From Flavipsychrobacter sp. (lineage in GTDB: Bacteria > Bacteroidota > Bacteroidia > Chitinophagales > Chitinophagaceae): a DNA stretch of 57,986 nt. The first letter of the stretch is position 1. The number at the start of each line of letters is the position of its first letter. Under the pieces are notes generated by a model that did not search any database, was not told the origin of the DNA, and saw nothing but the letters and a program-made list of their open reading frames with translations. Location of the stretch: NCBI GenBank assembly GCA_016786665.1, contig JAEUVZ010000034.1, positions 1-57,986 of the forward strand, given 5' to 3'. The translations under genes and the position numbers were made by a program. Below, one piece after another: positions 32,701 to 40,849 of this stretch.

Positions 32701-34498
32701 CATCGTGGTAGATTTTACGGATGTTGATGCCCGGCAGGTTGCTCGTTATATTGGTCCACGTTTGTCCTTTGTCGCCCGAGCGCCATACGCTGCTTCCGCA
32801 GGTAATGTATACTATATTGGCGTCGTTCTTATTGGTTACTACGCTGCCCGTCGCGGCCGTAGAGGAGGGCGTGTTCAGGGTAGTGAACGATGGGGTGGTG
32901 GCCAGTGCGTTATCGCTGCGCAGCAGGTGGTTCGCATTGGTCAGTACATACAGGATGGTGCTATCGGCCCGGCACGACGAGATGCCGCGAACCTGTTCGG
33001 TGTTGGCGGATATCTGTGTCCACGAGGGGCTGGTATTGTTTATTGTGGTGCTTCTCCATATCGTGGTCGCGCCTATGAAGCCCAGGTTGGTGAGTGCCGG
33101 GGTAAATTCCATGAAGGCGTTGTTGGTGGGGGTTATCGGCATATTGAAGCTCTGGTCGCCGCCCAGGGGTTGCAGCGCCCGGCGCTCGCCCTGGTCCATA
33201 TAGTACACGCGCGAGTTAGGCAGGTAGTCAATCCAGCAGCGCGAGAACCAGTCGCCGCCGCGGTTACACTTCCATATCCCGTCAAAGTAAAGCTCACCGT
33301 TATCCTGCGTGCCTATGCTTACCATTTGTTTGATCAGCGGGCTTTGGGCGGCGCGGTATATTTCTGTGGCCGAAAGTCCGTCACTCCGCTGCGACCAGGC
33401 GGTGGCCAGCGGGTCGGTAGATAGCCAGATGCCGCCATCATTCGCCTGGAAGAGTTGTGCGTTGTTGTACGGGTTCCATTCCACCTGGTGCATATCGGTA
33501 TGCACCTCGTTCCACCACGATGTGCGTTTGCTCCAGGTAGCGCCGCCATCGGTAGAGCGCCACACGCAGTGCGCCACGGCTATCAGTTCATCCGCATTCG
33601 CCGGGTTGGCGTTCATATCTATATTATAGTTACCCTGCGAGCCTGAGCCTACGTTTTGGTCGTAGCATACTATACACTGCGTACTGCTGTTATACACCGT
33701 CGTGAAGCTCAGCCCGCCATCGTTGGATCGCATTACCACGCCGTTACCGCCTGTAGTCAGCAGGTACACCCGCTGCGGGTCGGCATCACTTACTGCTATG
33801 CGCATACCACCGTTTCCGGATGGGGCGTTCACTCCGTTGGTAGTCTGGGTCCAGGTGCTGCCAAAGTCGTTGCTGTAATAAAACTGGGTAGCGGTGGCGG
33901 CATAGAGTATATTATTGCTGCCCGGCTTCGCCTTCATGTCCCGGTACGCGCCGGTAGAAAGCGACGAGGCCGTCCACGAGGCTCCGCCATTGGTCGTTTT
34001 ATAGATGCCGTTGTTGGTGGCTGCTACCAGTGTGTTGTTGTTGGTAGGGTCCATAAGTATCTCCACCGCCATGCGGTTACCGATGCCGGTGTTAGCCGCC
34101 GCCCAGGTAAGGCCGCCATCAGTGCTTTTCCATATTCCATAGTCGGTGCTGTAATAGTCAGCGTCGCCGAGGCACAGGTAAAGGATGTTGTCGTCCGTAA
34201 AGTCTATACAGATAGAAGAGCAGTTAGTGGTGGGCAATTGCTCGGTTCCGGGGGTATGGGTCCAGCTCACGCCGTTGTTGGTGCTGATGTACAAGCCACC
34301 GGAAGCGCTTACGGCATACATCTTGTTAGCCACCGTAGGGTGAAATTTCATCTGGCTCACTCGCCCTATGCCGTGTATCTGACCCGACACGTTGGTGGGG
34401 AAGGCCAGTGGCCCGGTATTGGTCCAGGGGCCCAGTTGTGCCACAGCTGCAGATATATTGGAAAGTAAAAAGAGACCAAGTAGCCATCCTTTTCTCAT
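29777..34498 (-). CDS. Giant T9SS surface protein with BNR/sortilin-like propeller, PKD and Ig-like domains
   Basis: 1573 residues. Signal peptide (about 1-20). Residues about 25-650 form a sialidase/VPS10-type propeller with Asp-box-like repeats (IWKSTDGGLTWAA, IYKTTNGGASWTA, VWRSTDGGATWSK). Then PKD domain 1 (about 668-755), a jelly-roll/MAM-like domain (about 759-925, VEGFEGGTYPPAGWELAS), PKD domain 2 (about 933-1010), five or six Ig-like repeats with paired Cys (about 1015-1480; SFCPGGSVVLNA, SYQWKLN) and a T9SS sorting domain (about 1495-1573, LILYPNPNNGQFNISG). Predicted cell-surface adhesin or carbohydrate-binding protein; no catalytic residues can be assigned with confidence. Transcribed after the small exported protein at 34524. 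Confidence 0.87.
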   Translation of the reverse strand: MRKGWLLGLFLLSNISAAVAQLGPWTNTGPLAFPTNVSGQIHGIGRVSQMKFHPTVANKMYAVSASGGLYISTNNGVSWTHTPGTEQLPTTNCSSICIDFTDDNILYLCLGDADYYSTDYGIWKSTDGGLTWAAANTGIGNRMAVEILMDPTNNNTLVAATNNGIYKTTNGGASWTASSLSTGAYRDMKAKPGSNNILYAATATQFYYSNDFGSTWTQTTNGVNAPSGNGGMRIAVSDADPQRVYLLTTGGNGVVMRSNDGGLSFTTVYNSSTQCIVCYDQNVGSGSQGNYNIDMNANPANADELIAVAHCVWRSTDGGATWSKRTSWWNEVHTDMHQVEWNPYNNAQLFQANDGGIWLSTDPLATAWSQRSDGLSATEIYRAAQSPLIKQMVSIGTQDNGELYFDGIWKCNRGGDWFSRCWIDYLPNSRVYYMDQGERRALQPLGGDQSFNMPITPTNNAFMEFTPALTNLGFIGATTIWRSTTINNTSPSWTQISANTEQVRGISSCRADSTILYVLTNANHLLRSDNALATTPSFTTLNTPSSTAATGSVVTNKNDANIVYITCGSSVWRSGDKGQTWTNITSNLPGINIRKIYHDDFSTNERLFVSMGAYVYYKDNTSPNWTNAPGLPTVANFTDFMLYNDGTVNSILRLSTFGRGVWESSINMNLPPVVDFTADKTNICPGDTVRYFKTTAGNITSFTWTFPGGTPGTSTLDTPIVVYPAVGLYNASLSATGTGGTTNLTKPNYINVSWGQGTSVVEGFEGGTYPPAGWELASQSGANWSQTNAAGGFGASANAIRFDNYATNTNSQHDAIVAPKVDLTNSGNARVTFDVAYARYSSTYPDSLRVLVSTDCGDTYTPVYTKSGTVLATAPDYTSNIFVPNATQWRKDTVWLTPYIGNTVLVKFENIGYYGQAIYLDNINIAIGPLAKFGVNDTAICAGTSVQFSDSSSGATGWSWSFPGGTPSTSTSQNPSVTYNTNGSFPVTLVVTNSMGADTLTYASYIDVFNIPNVSISAAGPTTFCLGSNVTLNASITSGVTYQWRVGGVNIPGATSSSYTASAAGVYDVIVTNLGGCSDTSNTIATVVNTGTTATITAAGPTSFCPGGSVVLNANTGTGYSYQWKLNTVDIPGATGSSYTATTSGNYTVMVSLTGCPGLSSPVTVTVHPQPVAAASSNTPVCIGGNIQLSATTVAGASYNWTGPGGFTSGTQNPAITNAQLSNDGTYTLIVTLTTTGCADTTTTNVSVGGSLPQQPGAITGDDTVCSGNALTYSVPLDNNILSYTWTLPNGWGGSSTGNTINVTTGGTSGTISVIANNACGSSAPQTMTVAAHPSPATPGVIGSLVYCLNEPAPQLTATGTNLMWYDVATGGTGNPVAPTPPTGIAGITPYYVSQSDGTCESQRSIILVTVNTPPSPSITQAGNVLSVTGSYAIYQWYLNGVLIPGASAATYTIVQNGTYTCVVTDIDGCQGTSNAIAYGLNAGTIASKNGLILYPNPNNGQFNISGVVKMKDGKVSLKVVDPTGKVIITEKAKVDNNLLDKQVNLGYDIPAGSYLLILNAGGQNEAIPFIKK

Positions 34499-34523
34499 AA
34501 GCTTTAATTTGAATTTGGTTGAA

Positions 34524-34946
34524 TTAGCGTTTGTTGTTTTCGTCCTTTACCTGTTGCCAGATGGCCAGCCGTTCCGTTGGGGTAAGGATGCGTCCGTCGG
34601 GCTGCACATACGGCAGCATTTTCTCATGCCAGCGATGGTATTTTTTTACCTGGCGTCGTAGGTGGCTGTCCTGTTCTATTTTAAGTTGCTTCTTTTTAGA
34701 AGGGTTTTTCTCCCGCTCCGCGTGTTCGCCTATCATGTCGTGCTCGCTGGAGGGCATTTCATTGTGCTGGAAGTAGATATTGAACGCTTTTTCTACTTCA
34801 AAGAAGTTGGCCGTAGTATCGTCCAGCATTTCTACCCACAGCGGTTCTTTTGCATACTCTTTGTCTGAGTATTTTTTTGCCTGGGCGTCGGCCTGTATAC
34901 TAAAGAACAGGCATGCCAGTGCAACAGGAATAAATTTGCTTTTCAT
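34524..34946 (-). CDS. Small exported protein of unknown function
   Basis: 140 residues from the ATG at 34946. Signal peptide MKSKFIPVALACLFFSIQADAQ. The mature part is charged and helical (FFEVEKAFNIYFQHN, KKKQLKIEQDSHLRRQVKKY), with many Lys, His and Glu and a C-terminal LTPTERLAIWQQVKDENN. No lipobox, sorting domain or known fold. Its stop is 25 bp before the giant T9SS gene, so the two probably share a transcript, and it may be a periplasmic helper or partner of that protein (inference). Confidence 0.7.
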   Translation of the reverse strand: MKSKFIPVALACLFFSIQADAQAKKYSDKEYAKEPLWVEMLDDTTANFFEVEKAFNIYFQHNEMPSSEHDMIGEHAEREKNPSKKKQLKIEQDSHLRRQVKKYHRWHEKMLPYVQPDGRILTPTERLAIWQQVKDENNKR

Positions 34947-35057
34947 GTAATGCAATATGTTGGCTTAAAAGTAATTATAAATGCCTGTTTATTCCGATTA
35001 CTGGGGTGAATGACCAATTTCTTAATGTGAATTAGCTTCGTTTTAACTTTTTGCAAT

Positions 35058-35087
35058 AAAAATGGCAGCCGCACGGCTGCCATTTTT
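35058..35087 (-). terminator. Rho-independent terminator of the TonB-receptor unit
   Basis: AAAAATGGCAGCC (35058-35070) pairs perfectly with GGCTGCCATTTTT (35075-35087), loop GCAC, giving a U-run in either RNA; 24 bp past the receptor's stop. Confidence 0.85.
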
Positions 35088-35110
35088 AATAGGGCGGTTG
35101 ATTTTTTTGT

Positions 35111-37315
35111 TTACAAAGTGCCTCTCAGCGATACCACAAAGTTGCGGCCCGGTGCATTGATGCCGGAAGCGAAATTGCGGTAGCTTCTGTCCAGAATATT
35201 TTCAACGGCCACCTGCGCCGCCAGGTACTTGTTTATTTTATAGCCTACGCGTAGGTTCAGCGTGAACCACGATGGCATACCATCAGGTGTGGCGTATTGC
35301 AGGTTGTCCTCGCCGTAGGGATTGTACTCCCACAGTCTTTTCCATCCGTTGTACAGCGAGAATATTTCCGCGTTCAGCTTTCCGGCACTGTACATGATGC
35401 TTGTTTTGCCAAATACCGGGGGAACGTGGTCCAGCGGTACTTCGCCCCCGGTATTATCGCTAAAGCGGCCAAAGGTGTAGTTGATGCAGCTGTAGAAGCG
35501 CAGCCCTTTTACAATATCTACCGTCAGGGCGGCGTTGGCGCCATATACATAGGCGCGGGCCTTGTTCTGGTAGGCTACCACCGCCGTGGTATCCCCGTTG
35601 TACACTATGCTGTCCGAGCCACTGATGGTAAATTTGTCCAGCACCATCGCGTTCTGGAACCAGGTGTAAAAGCCATTTACTTCAAAGCGCACGCGGTTGC
35701 TGGCAAAGAAGGTGATGCCCAGGTCGCCACTGTAGGTATATTCGGGTTTCAGGTCCGGGTTTGGAACTACCAGTTGCACCCCTCCGGCCGACTCAAACAC
35801 TTTGCCCATGTCGTCTACGTTCGGTGCCCGGAAGCCCGTGGAGCCCCCCAGGGTGAAACGCCAGTTTTTTCCGGGCATGTAGGCCAGTCCCACGTTTCCG
35901 CTCAGCGCCGTGTTGCGCTGCGAGGCTTCCCGGTACGGGAACGGAAAGAACGTGGTATCGTTAAAGGTGGAGTTCAGGCTCACGTAGCTCAGGCGTACCC
36001 CGTCGTTCAGTACCAGTTTATCACCTGCCATTTTGTATATATGTTGCGCATACACGGCTCCCAGGTACATAGTGCTGCCGCCATCAGGGTAGCGGGTGTC
36101 GGTGGGCTTTACATCACCGGTCACTATGTCGGTTTCGGTAGCTTTGGAGGCCACGGTATTGTGCTGGCCGTCGGTGCCTATGGTCAGCTCGTGCTTGCCC
36201 ATTTTTTTGCGCAGGTCTATGTTATAGCCCAGTACGCCTATGTTTTCTACCCGGCTCTGTAGCCCGTTCTTGCCCCGCTCGCGTTGCTGGCGGCTTTCTT
36301 CTATTGCCTGGTAGTTCACACCGGCCTTTATTTCGTCAAACAGGCCGTTCAGGTTGGTGGCGCTCAGTTGGTAGGAGGCCATCAGGCGCTCCTGCGGGCC
36401 ATAGTACCATTCTGCCCAGCGCAGTTTGCCGTTCCTGCGGTCGGTGAGGCGGTCATAACGGGGTATGTCGCTGCTGGTGGAGTATTGCAGGTTCAGCATA
36501 TGGGTCACCTTATCGCTTTGCCGGTACAATAGTTTCTCCAGTATGTCAATTTGCGTGTAGCCGCTTTGCCGCTGAAGGTGAATGTTGTCATTGGTGCGTA
36601 TGCTGTCTACGTTGCCGATGCGCTCTACATATTCCGTGCGCAGTCCCAGGCTGTCGTAGCCGTTGGCGGCATTGGCTCCTTTCTTCAGGTCGCCAAAGTC
36701 GCTATAGGTTATCGAGGTAAGGGAAGCAAACTTTTTTCCACCTATGTTAAAGTCAACATGCCCGGTCATTTCATTGTTCGCCGTGCTGTAGCGCAGCATT
36801 GCACTGGTTTTCGTGTTCAGTTTCCCGTTATCCGACAGTTGCGGCTTCACGGTGTTGAACACAATTACGCCACCCAGGGCGTCGCTGCCATACAGGGTAG
36901 AGGCGGGGCCGTATAGTACTTCTACGTTTTCCAGTATGTTGTTGTCAACCGTTATCACGTTTTGCAGGTGCCCTGCACGGTATACGGCGTTGTTCATCCG
37001 CACACCGTCTATCACCAGTTGTATCCGGTTGGCTTCAAAGCCGCGCAGTACAGGGCTGCTGCCGCCCATCTGGCTTTTTTGCACAAAGACATTGCCGGTT
37101 TGCTCCAGCAGCAGCCCGGTATTCTGGGGCATTATCCATTCTATATCTTTCTTTTTTATCAGTTGTATGCGTTGAACGATGTTTTTTTTGTTCTCGTCAA
37201 ATTTATTGGCGCTGATGACTGTCTCGTTCAGCTCTATGGACGTGCTGTCCTCTTGTGCGGCAGCCGCGCAGGGCAGTGCCAGGCACAATAGTAAGTGCAT
37301 GCGTTTTAGGTGCAT
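35111..37315 (-). CDS. TonB-dependent outer-membrane receptor, haem/siderophore type
   Basis: 734 residues. Signal peptide ending CAAAAQE (start at 37315, or an ATG five codons later). Plug domain (about 30-165): ETVISANKFDENK, SSPVLRGFEANRIQLVIDGV, RMNNAVYRAGHLQNV and VEVLYGPASTLYGSDALGG. The beta-barrel contains FRAPNVDDMGKVFE (about 493) and NPDLKPEYTYSGDL, hallmarks of the haemoglobin/haem-receptor group, and ends VVSLRGTL. It should import haem or a metal chelate using TonB energy. The family is certain; the ligand is inferred. It follows the gene at 37363 on the same strand by 47 bp. Confidence 0.88.
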   Translation of the reverse strand: MHLKRMHLLLCLALPCAAAAQEDSTSIELNETVISANKFDENKKNIVQRIQLIKKKDIEWIMPQNTGLLLEQTGNVFVQKSQMGGSSPVLRGFEANRIQLVIDGVRMNNAVYRAGHLQNVITVDNNILENVEVLYGPASTLYGSDALGGVIVFNTVKPQLSDNGKLNTKTSAMLRYSTANNEMTGHVDFNIGGKKFASLTSITYSDFGDLKKGANAANGYDSLGLRTEYVERIGNVDSIRTNDNIHLQRQSGYTQIDILEKLLYRQSDKVTHMLNLQYSTSSDIPRYDRLTDRRNGKLRWAEWYYGPQERLMASYQLSATNLNGLFDEIKAGVNYQAIEESRQQRERGKNGLQSRVENIGVLGYNIDLRKKMGKHELTIGTDGQHNTVASKATETDIVTGDVKPTDTRYPDGGSTMYLGAVYAQHIYKMAGDKLVLNDGVRLSYVSLNSTFNDTTFFPFPYREASQRNTALSGNVGLAYMPGKNWRFTLGGSTGFRAPNVDDMGKVFESAGGVQLVVPNPDLKPEYTYSGDLGITFFASNRVRFEVNGFYTWFQNAMVLDKFTISGSDSIVYNGDTTAVVAYQNKARAYVYGANAALTVDIVKGLRFYSCINYTFGRFSDNTGGEVPLDHVPPVFGKTSIMYSAGKLNAEIFSLYNGWKRLWEYNPYGEDNLQYATPDGMPSWFTLNLRVGYKINKYLAAQVAVENILDRSYRNFASGINAPGRNFVVSLRGTL

Positions 37316-37362
37316 GTTGTGGTTGTTTAAGTCAGGAATATATTTCTTGCAGTAAGGGGAAT

Positions 37363-37884
37363 TTATCCTGCGGTGCGGGGTGGCTGAAAGGGAGGGTCGG
37401 CAGATCGTCCGTTCGCCGGTGGGGTAGTGTAGACGTTAGGTTGCCTTGTTTTGTGTTCGGGAACGTCCGCCGGCAATGCCGTCGCAGCCTGTAGCGTAGC
37501 TTCGTAGGCCAGCATCTTTACTGTGTTCTTTTTGTCTGTTCCGGATGGTATATCATCAAAGAGGTGGAAGGTTACGGACAGCAGTTGATCGTCTTTAGTA
37601 TCATAGTGCCCCGCCAGCCGTACCGAATCACCCGCAGGGAGCTGGCGTTTTACGTCAAACATTCTTCCGTTTATCCATATCTCGTCCTTCTTTATCCATT
37701 GCAGCGATGCGTATGCGGTACGCGATATACACAAGGTATCCCTGAATTTATTAGGGTTCCTTGCCTGTCGTTCTTGTTGGTAGTGGGTATAGCGTACTGC
37801 CTGCAGTAATACATACTCCGCCTGCCCGCAGAAGAACAGGAGCAAAAGCAGGAATCCGGTTATATATGATATTGGTTTAGCCAA
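37363..37884 (-). CDS. Membrane-anchored protein of unknown function (TTG start)
   Basis: 173 residues. An in-frame stop directly precedes the TTG at 37884 and no ATG lies before the hydrophobic segment, so TTG is the likely start. One hydrophobic helix at the N-terminus (ISYITGFLLLLLFFCGQAEYVLL) then a periplasmic part with WIKKDEIWINGRMFDV, resembling small beta-rich hypothetical proteins of Bacteroidota, and a Pro-rich tail. It lies 47 bp upstream of the TonB receptor gene and may be cotranscribed with it. Confidence 0.65.
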   Translation of the reverse strand: MAKPISYITGFLLLLLFFCGQAEYVLLQAVRYTHYQQERQARNPNKFRDTLCISRTAYASLQWIKKDEIWINGRMFDVKRQLPAGDSVRLAGHYDTKDDQLLSVTFHLFDDIPSGTDKKNTVKMLAYEATLQAATALPADVPEHKTRQPNVYTTPPANGRSADPPFQPPRTAG

Positions 37885-37993
37885 CTAAGCCCAGCAATAG
37901 GTTAAATTGTCTGTAAAGCTAATATACTTATTGTTCGTATCCTTTGTTTTTTGTTTACAGTCTACGGCGATATGTGGAAATCAGGTATACCAA

Positions 37994-38017
37994 GGGCTCC
38001 CACTTTCGTGAGAGCCC
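37994..38017 (-). terminator. Hairpin downstream of the efflux operon
   Basis: GGGCTCCCAC (37994-38003) pairs with GTGAGAGCCC (38008-38017), loop TTTC; the odd pair is G-U in the minus-strand RNA. Lies 49 bp past the stop of the EmrB-like gene. The following sequence is poor in T. Confidence 0.55.
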
Positions 38018-38065
38018 GCTATCAGCCATCTGCCTGTCTGTTCTACTTATCCTGCCTGTTTATCT

Positions 38066-39643
38066 TTAGTGCATTGCTTCCGATAGGTCTACCTTACTTT
38101 TCTTGTTGGTCTTTATTAATAATATAAAAGGCACGCACACCAGGAAGATCAGCCCCAGGTACAGGAATGCATCCATATACGAGAGTACCGCCGCCTGCTT
38201 ATACGTTACGCCGTCCAGCGCTTTGTAAGCAGTGGCTACTGCTTGCTCGGGTGTTTTCCCGTGCGCCATAAAGTTGGCTGCCATTCCGTTAATGCGTTGC
38301 TGGGCCATAGGGCTGTGCATGTCTATTTTTGCTGCCAGGTTGGTTTTATGCACGGTGGTCTGGTGAGCCAGGAAGGTAGTGATAAGTGCCACGCCAAAAG
38401 AACCGCCCAGTTGCCGCATCATACCGGTAAAGGCAGCCCCCTGGCCTATCTGCTGCCCCTTAAGGGTAGAAAGCGATAGGGTAGTGATGGGTATGAACAG
38501 CATCCCCATGCCTATACCACGCACTATCAGCATCCAGAAGAAAGAATCTTCCCCCGTATCGGGCGTGAGTATTTTGTAGCCCCAGAAGCTATACAGGAAG
38601 AAAAGGATCATTCCTCCCGCTACCAGGTACTGCTGTTTTACGCCCCGTTGCAGCAGCATGCCTATTATAGGCATCATAAAGGCGGTGGTCAGCGCTGCTG
38701 GTACCATCAGTGCGCCCGACTGCTGCGCCGTCCACCCAAGCGTCGCTTGTGTATACAGCGGAATGATAAAAGTAGAACCATACAGCCCGAAGCCCAGCAC
38801 GAATGATAAGATGGTTCCTACCCGCAGGTTGCCGTTCTTCAGTACCCGCAGTTCCACTATCGGGTTCTTATAGGTCAGTTCCCGCCATATAAAGAAGAAC
38901 AGGCTGAATACCGCAGTTACAGTCAGTACTATTATCGTCCGGCTTTCAAACCAATCATCATCATGCCCCTTTTCCAGCACATACTGCAGGGAGCCTACGG
39001 CCATTGCCAGTAGCGCTATTCCCAGCCAGTCTATCTCTCTGCGGCTCTTCTTTTCCGCATACTTCGGGCTGCGCACAAACTGCAGGGTAAGCAGTGTGGC
39101 GATAACGCCAATGGGAATGTTGATATAGAAGATATAAGGCCAGGAAAAATGCTCTACTATGTATCCGCCCAGCGGTGGGCCTAGCGTTGGCCCAATAATT
39201 ACTCCTAGCCCGTATATGGCCTGTGCCATGCCTCGTTTTTCGGCGGGGTAGCTCTCGGTAATGATGGTTTGCGAGGTTACCAGCAGCGCGCCGCCTCCAA
39301 GCCCTTGTATAAAGCGGAAGAGCACCAGCTCCGTAATGCCATTGGCATTACCGCACAGGAACGAGGCTATCGTAAAGATGGCTATCGATACCGCAAAATA
39401 GTTGCGGCGGCCAAATTGTGCAGAGAGCCAGCTGGTCATCGGCACAATGATCACATTACCGATCGCATAAGCGGTTATGACCCATCCTACTTCCGTAAGG
39501 GTAGCGCCCAGGTTTCCCTGCATGTTGGTGAGGGCCACGTTTACAATAGTGGTATCCACTATCTCCAGTAGCGCGCACATAATGGCCGTCAGGGTAATGA
39601 GCACCCGCCGGTATCCGTATTCTACTAATGAGTCTTGTTGCAT
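38066..39643 (-). CDS. DHA2-family multidrug efflux permease (EmrB-like)
   Basis: 525 residues, about 14 membrane helices. Major facilitator superfamily, drug:H+ antiporter 2: motif C/A elements DTTIVNVALTNMQGNL, WVITAYAIGNVIIVP, LFRFIQGLGGGALLV, GLGVIIGPTLGPPLGGYI and WPYIFYINIPIGV. It should pump drugs or other amphiphiles across the inner membrane into a tripartite complex with the adjacent HlyD-type and TolC-type proteins. Last gene of the tetR-tolC-hlyD-emrB operon, 37 bp after the adaptor gene. Confidence 0.93.
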   Translation of the reverse strand: MQQDSLVEYGYRRVLITLTAIMCALLEIVDTTIVNVALTNMQGNLGATLTEVGWVITAYAIGNVIIVPMTSWLSAQFGRRNYFAVSIAIFTIASFLCGNANGITELVLFRFIQGLGGGALLVTSQTIITESYPAEKRGMAQAIYGLGVIIGPTLGPPLGGYIVEHFSWPYIFYINIPIGVIATLLTLQFVRSPKYAEKKSRREIDWLGIALLAMAVGSLQYVLEKGHDDDWFESRTIIVLTVTAVFSLFFFIWRELTYKNPIVELRVLKNGNLRVGTILSFVLGFGLYGSTFIIPLYTQATLGWTAQQSGALMVPAALTTAFMMPIIGMLLQRGVKQQYLVAGGMILFFLYSFWGYKILTPDTGEDSFFWMLIVRGIGMGMLFIPITTLSLSTLKGQQIGQGAAFTGMMRQLGGSFGVALITTFLAHQTTVHKTNLAAKIDMHSPMAQQRINGMAANFMAHGKTPEQAVATAYKALDGVTYKQAAVLSYMDAFLYLGLIFLVCVPFILLIKTNKKSKVDLSEAMH

Positions 39644-39680
39644 TTTCTTCTGCTTCTCTTCCTGTTCGGCACCTCGCCTG

Positions 39681-40808
39681 TTAGTTCAGGTGTACGTCTG
39701 CATACACGTTCATTCCAGGGCGCAGTTGCCGGATCAGTGCGTCATTCGGCTCAGCGAATTCAATCTTTACCGGTACGCGCTGTACTACTTTTACAAAGTT
39801 GCCCGTTGCGTTGTCCGGCGGAAGCAGCGAAAAGCGCGCGCCGGTGGCGGGAGAAAACGACGAGAGCTTCGCTTTGAATTCATGCCCGGGAAATGCATCC
39901 GCATGTATAATCACCAGTTGTCCCTCTTTCATCTTATTGATTTGGGTTTCTTTAAAGTTGGCCACTACCCACATGTCTTTGTTAGATACCACGCTGAATA
40001 CCATCTGCCCTGCCTGCACAAATTGTCCTTGCTGAATGTTCACTTTAGAGACTTTTCCGTCTTCCGCTGCCGTTACCACCGAGTACGATAGGTTAAGCCG
40101 TGCATTCTCCAGGTCGGCTTCTCGCTGGCGGATGGTTGCATCGGCAACGCCTATTTGTTGAGAGGTGGCGTTGCTTTGCGAGGCTACGGCGCTCGTTTGC
40201 CGCGATGCTGCGTTTTTCTGTTCCTGCAATACCTGTAGTTGTCGTTCCGCGGTTTGCTTCGCTGCCAGGGCCTGCTCATACTGCTGCTGGGTGATCGAGT
40301 GGTCTTTCACCAGGTTAGCATAGCGTTTGTAGTCTTCTGTTGTGCGCCAAACGGTTACTTTAGCCGCTTCTATCTGTGCTTCTATCGTGCTGATATTTGC
40401 CTGCGCGCTGCTGATGTTGGCTCTGGAGGCTCCGGTGGCGGCTTCCGCTACATTCAGGTTGTTTCTGGCTGCCAGTAGCGCGGCTTCGGCTTGTTGTACT
40501 TTTATCAGCAGGTCGCGGTTGTCTAGTATCAGCAGGGTGTCGCCTTTCTTTACGTCTTGGTTATCTTGCACCCGTACTTCCTGCACATACCCGGCTATGC
40601 GGGGTATCACCGGGCTGATGCTGGCTTCCACCTGCGCGTCATCGGTCTCTTCGTGTTTTTGTGCGTGCAGGTATTTACTGATGCCGAACGCACCGCCACC
40701 TATCACCAGTGCCGCCAGTACCACTACAAATGCTTTGCTGCGCTTTTTAGGTTCCTCCGGCATTGCTGGTTCCTGTGCTTGTTTTATTTCCTGTTCCTGG
40801 TTTTCCAT
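39681..40808 (-). CDS. HlyD/EmrA-family membrane fusion protein
   Basis: 375 residues. A short cytoplasmic Lys-rich start, one membrane helix (about 27-45, AFVVVLAALVIGGGAFGISKY), then the barrel-sandwich/lipoyl half-motifs IAGYVQEVRVQDNQDVKKGD and AAEDGKVSKVNIQQGQFVQAG flanking a long alpha-hairpin (about 105-225) with Gln- and Ala-rich coiled coils. Periplasmic adaptor bridging the EmrB-like pump and the TolC-like channel. Third gene in the operon, 41 bp after tolC. Confidence 0.93.
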   Translation of the reverse strand: MENQEQEIKQAQEPAMPEEPKKRSKAFVVVLAALVIGGGAFGISKYLHAQKHEETDDAQVEASISPVIPRIAGYVQEVRVQDNQDVKKGDTLLILDNRDLLIKVQQAEAALLAARNNLNVAEAATGASRANISSAQANISTIEAQIEAAKVTVWRTTEDYKRYANLVKDHSITQQQYEQALAAKQTAERQLQVLQEQKNAASRQTSAVASQSNATSQQIGVADATIRQREADLENARLNLSYSVVTAAEDGKVSKVNIQQGQFVQAGQMVFSVVSNKDMWVVANFKETQINKMKEGQLVIIHADAFPGHEFKAKLSSFSPATGARFSLLPPDNATGNFVKVVQRVPVKIEFAEPNDALIRQLRPGMNVYADVHLN

Positions 40809-40849
40809 TGTTTACGCTGTATACTATTATTTTGAATGGGAAATTCTGT

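Noticed and set aside
32060-33424. 454-codon plus-strand ORF inside the giant T9SS gene
   Set aside because: Gly/Arg/Ala-rich shadow of a repeat-rich minus-strand gene with clear Asp-box, PKD and sorting domains.
29777-34498. Giant protein as a sialidase
   Set aside because: Asp-box-like repeats are present, but no FRIP motif or catalytic Arg triad could be found.
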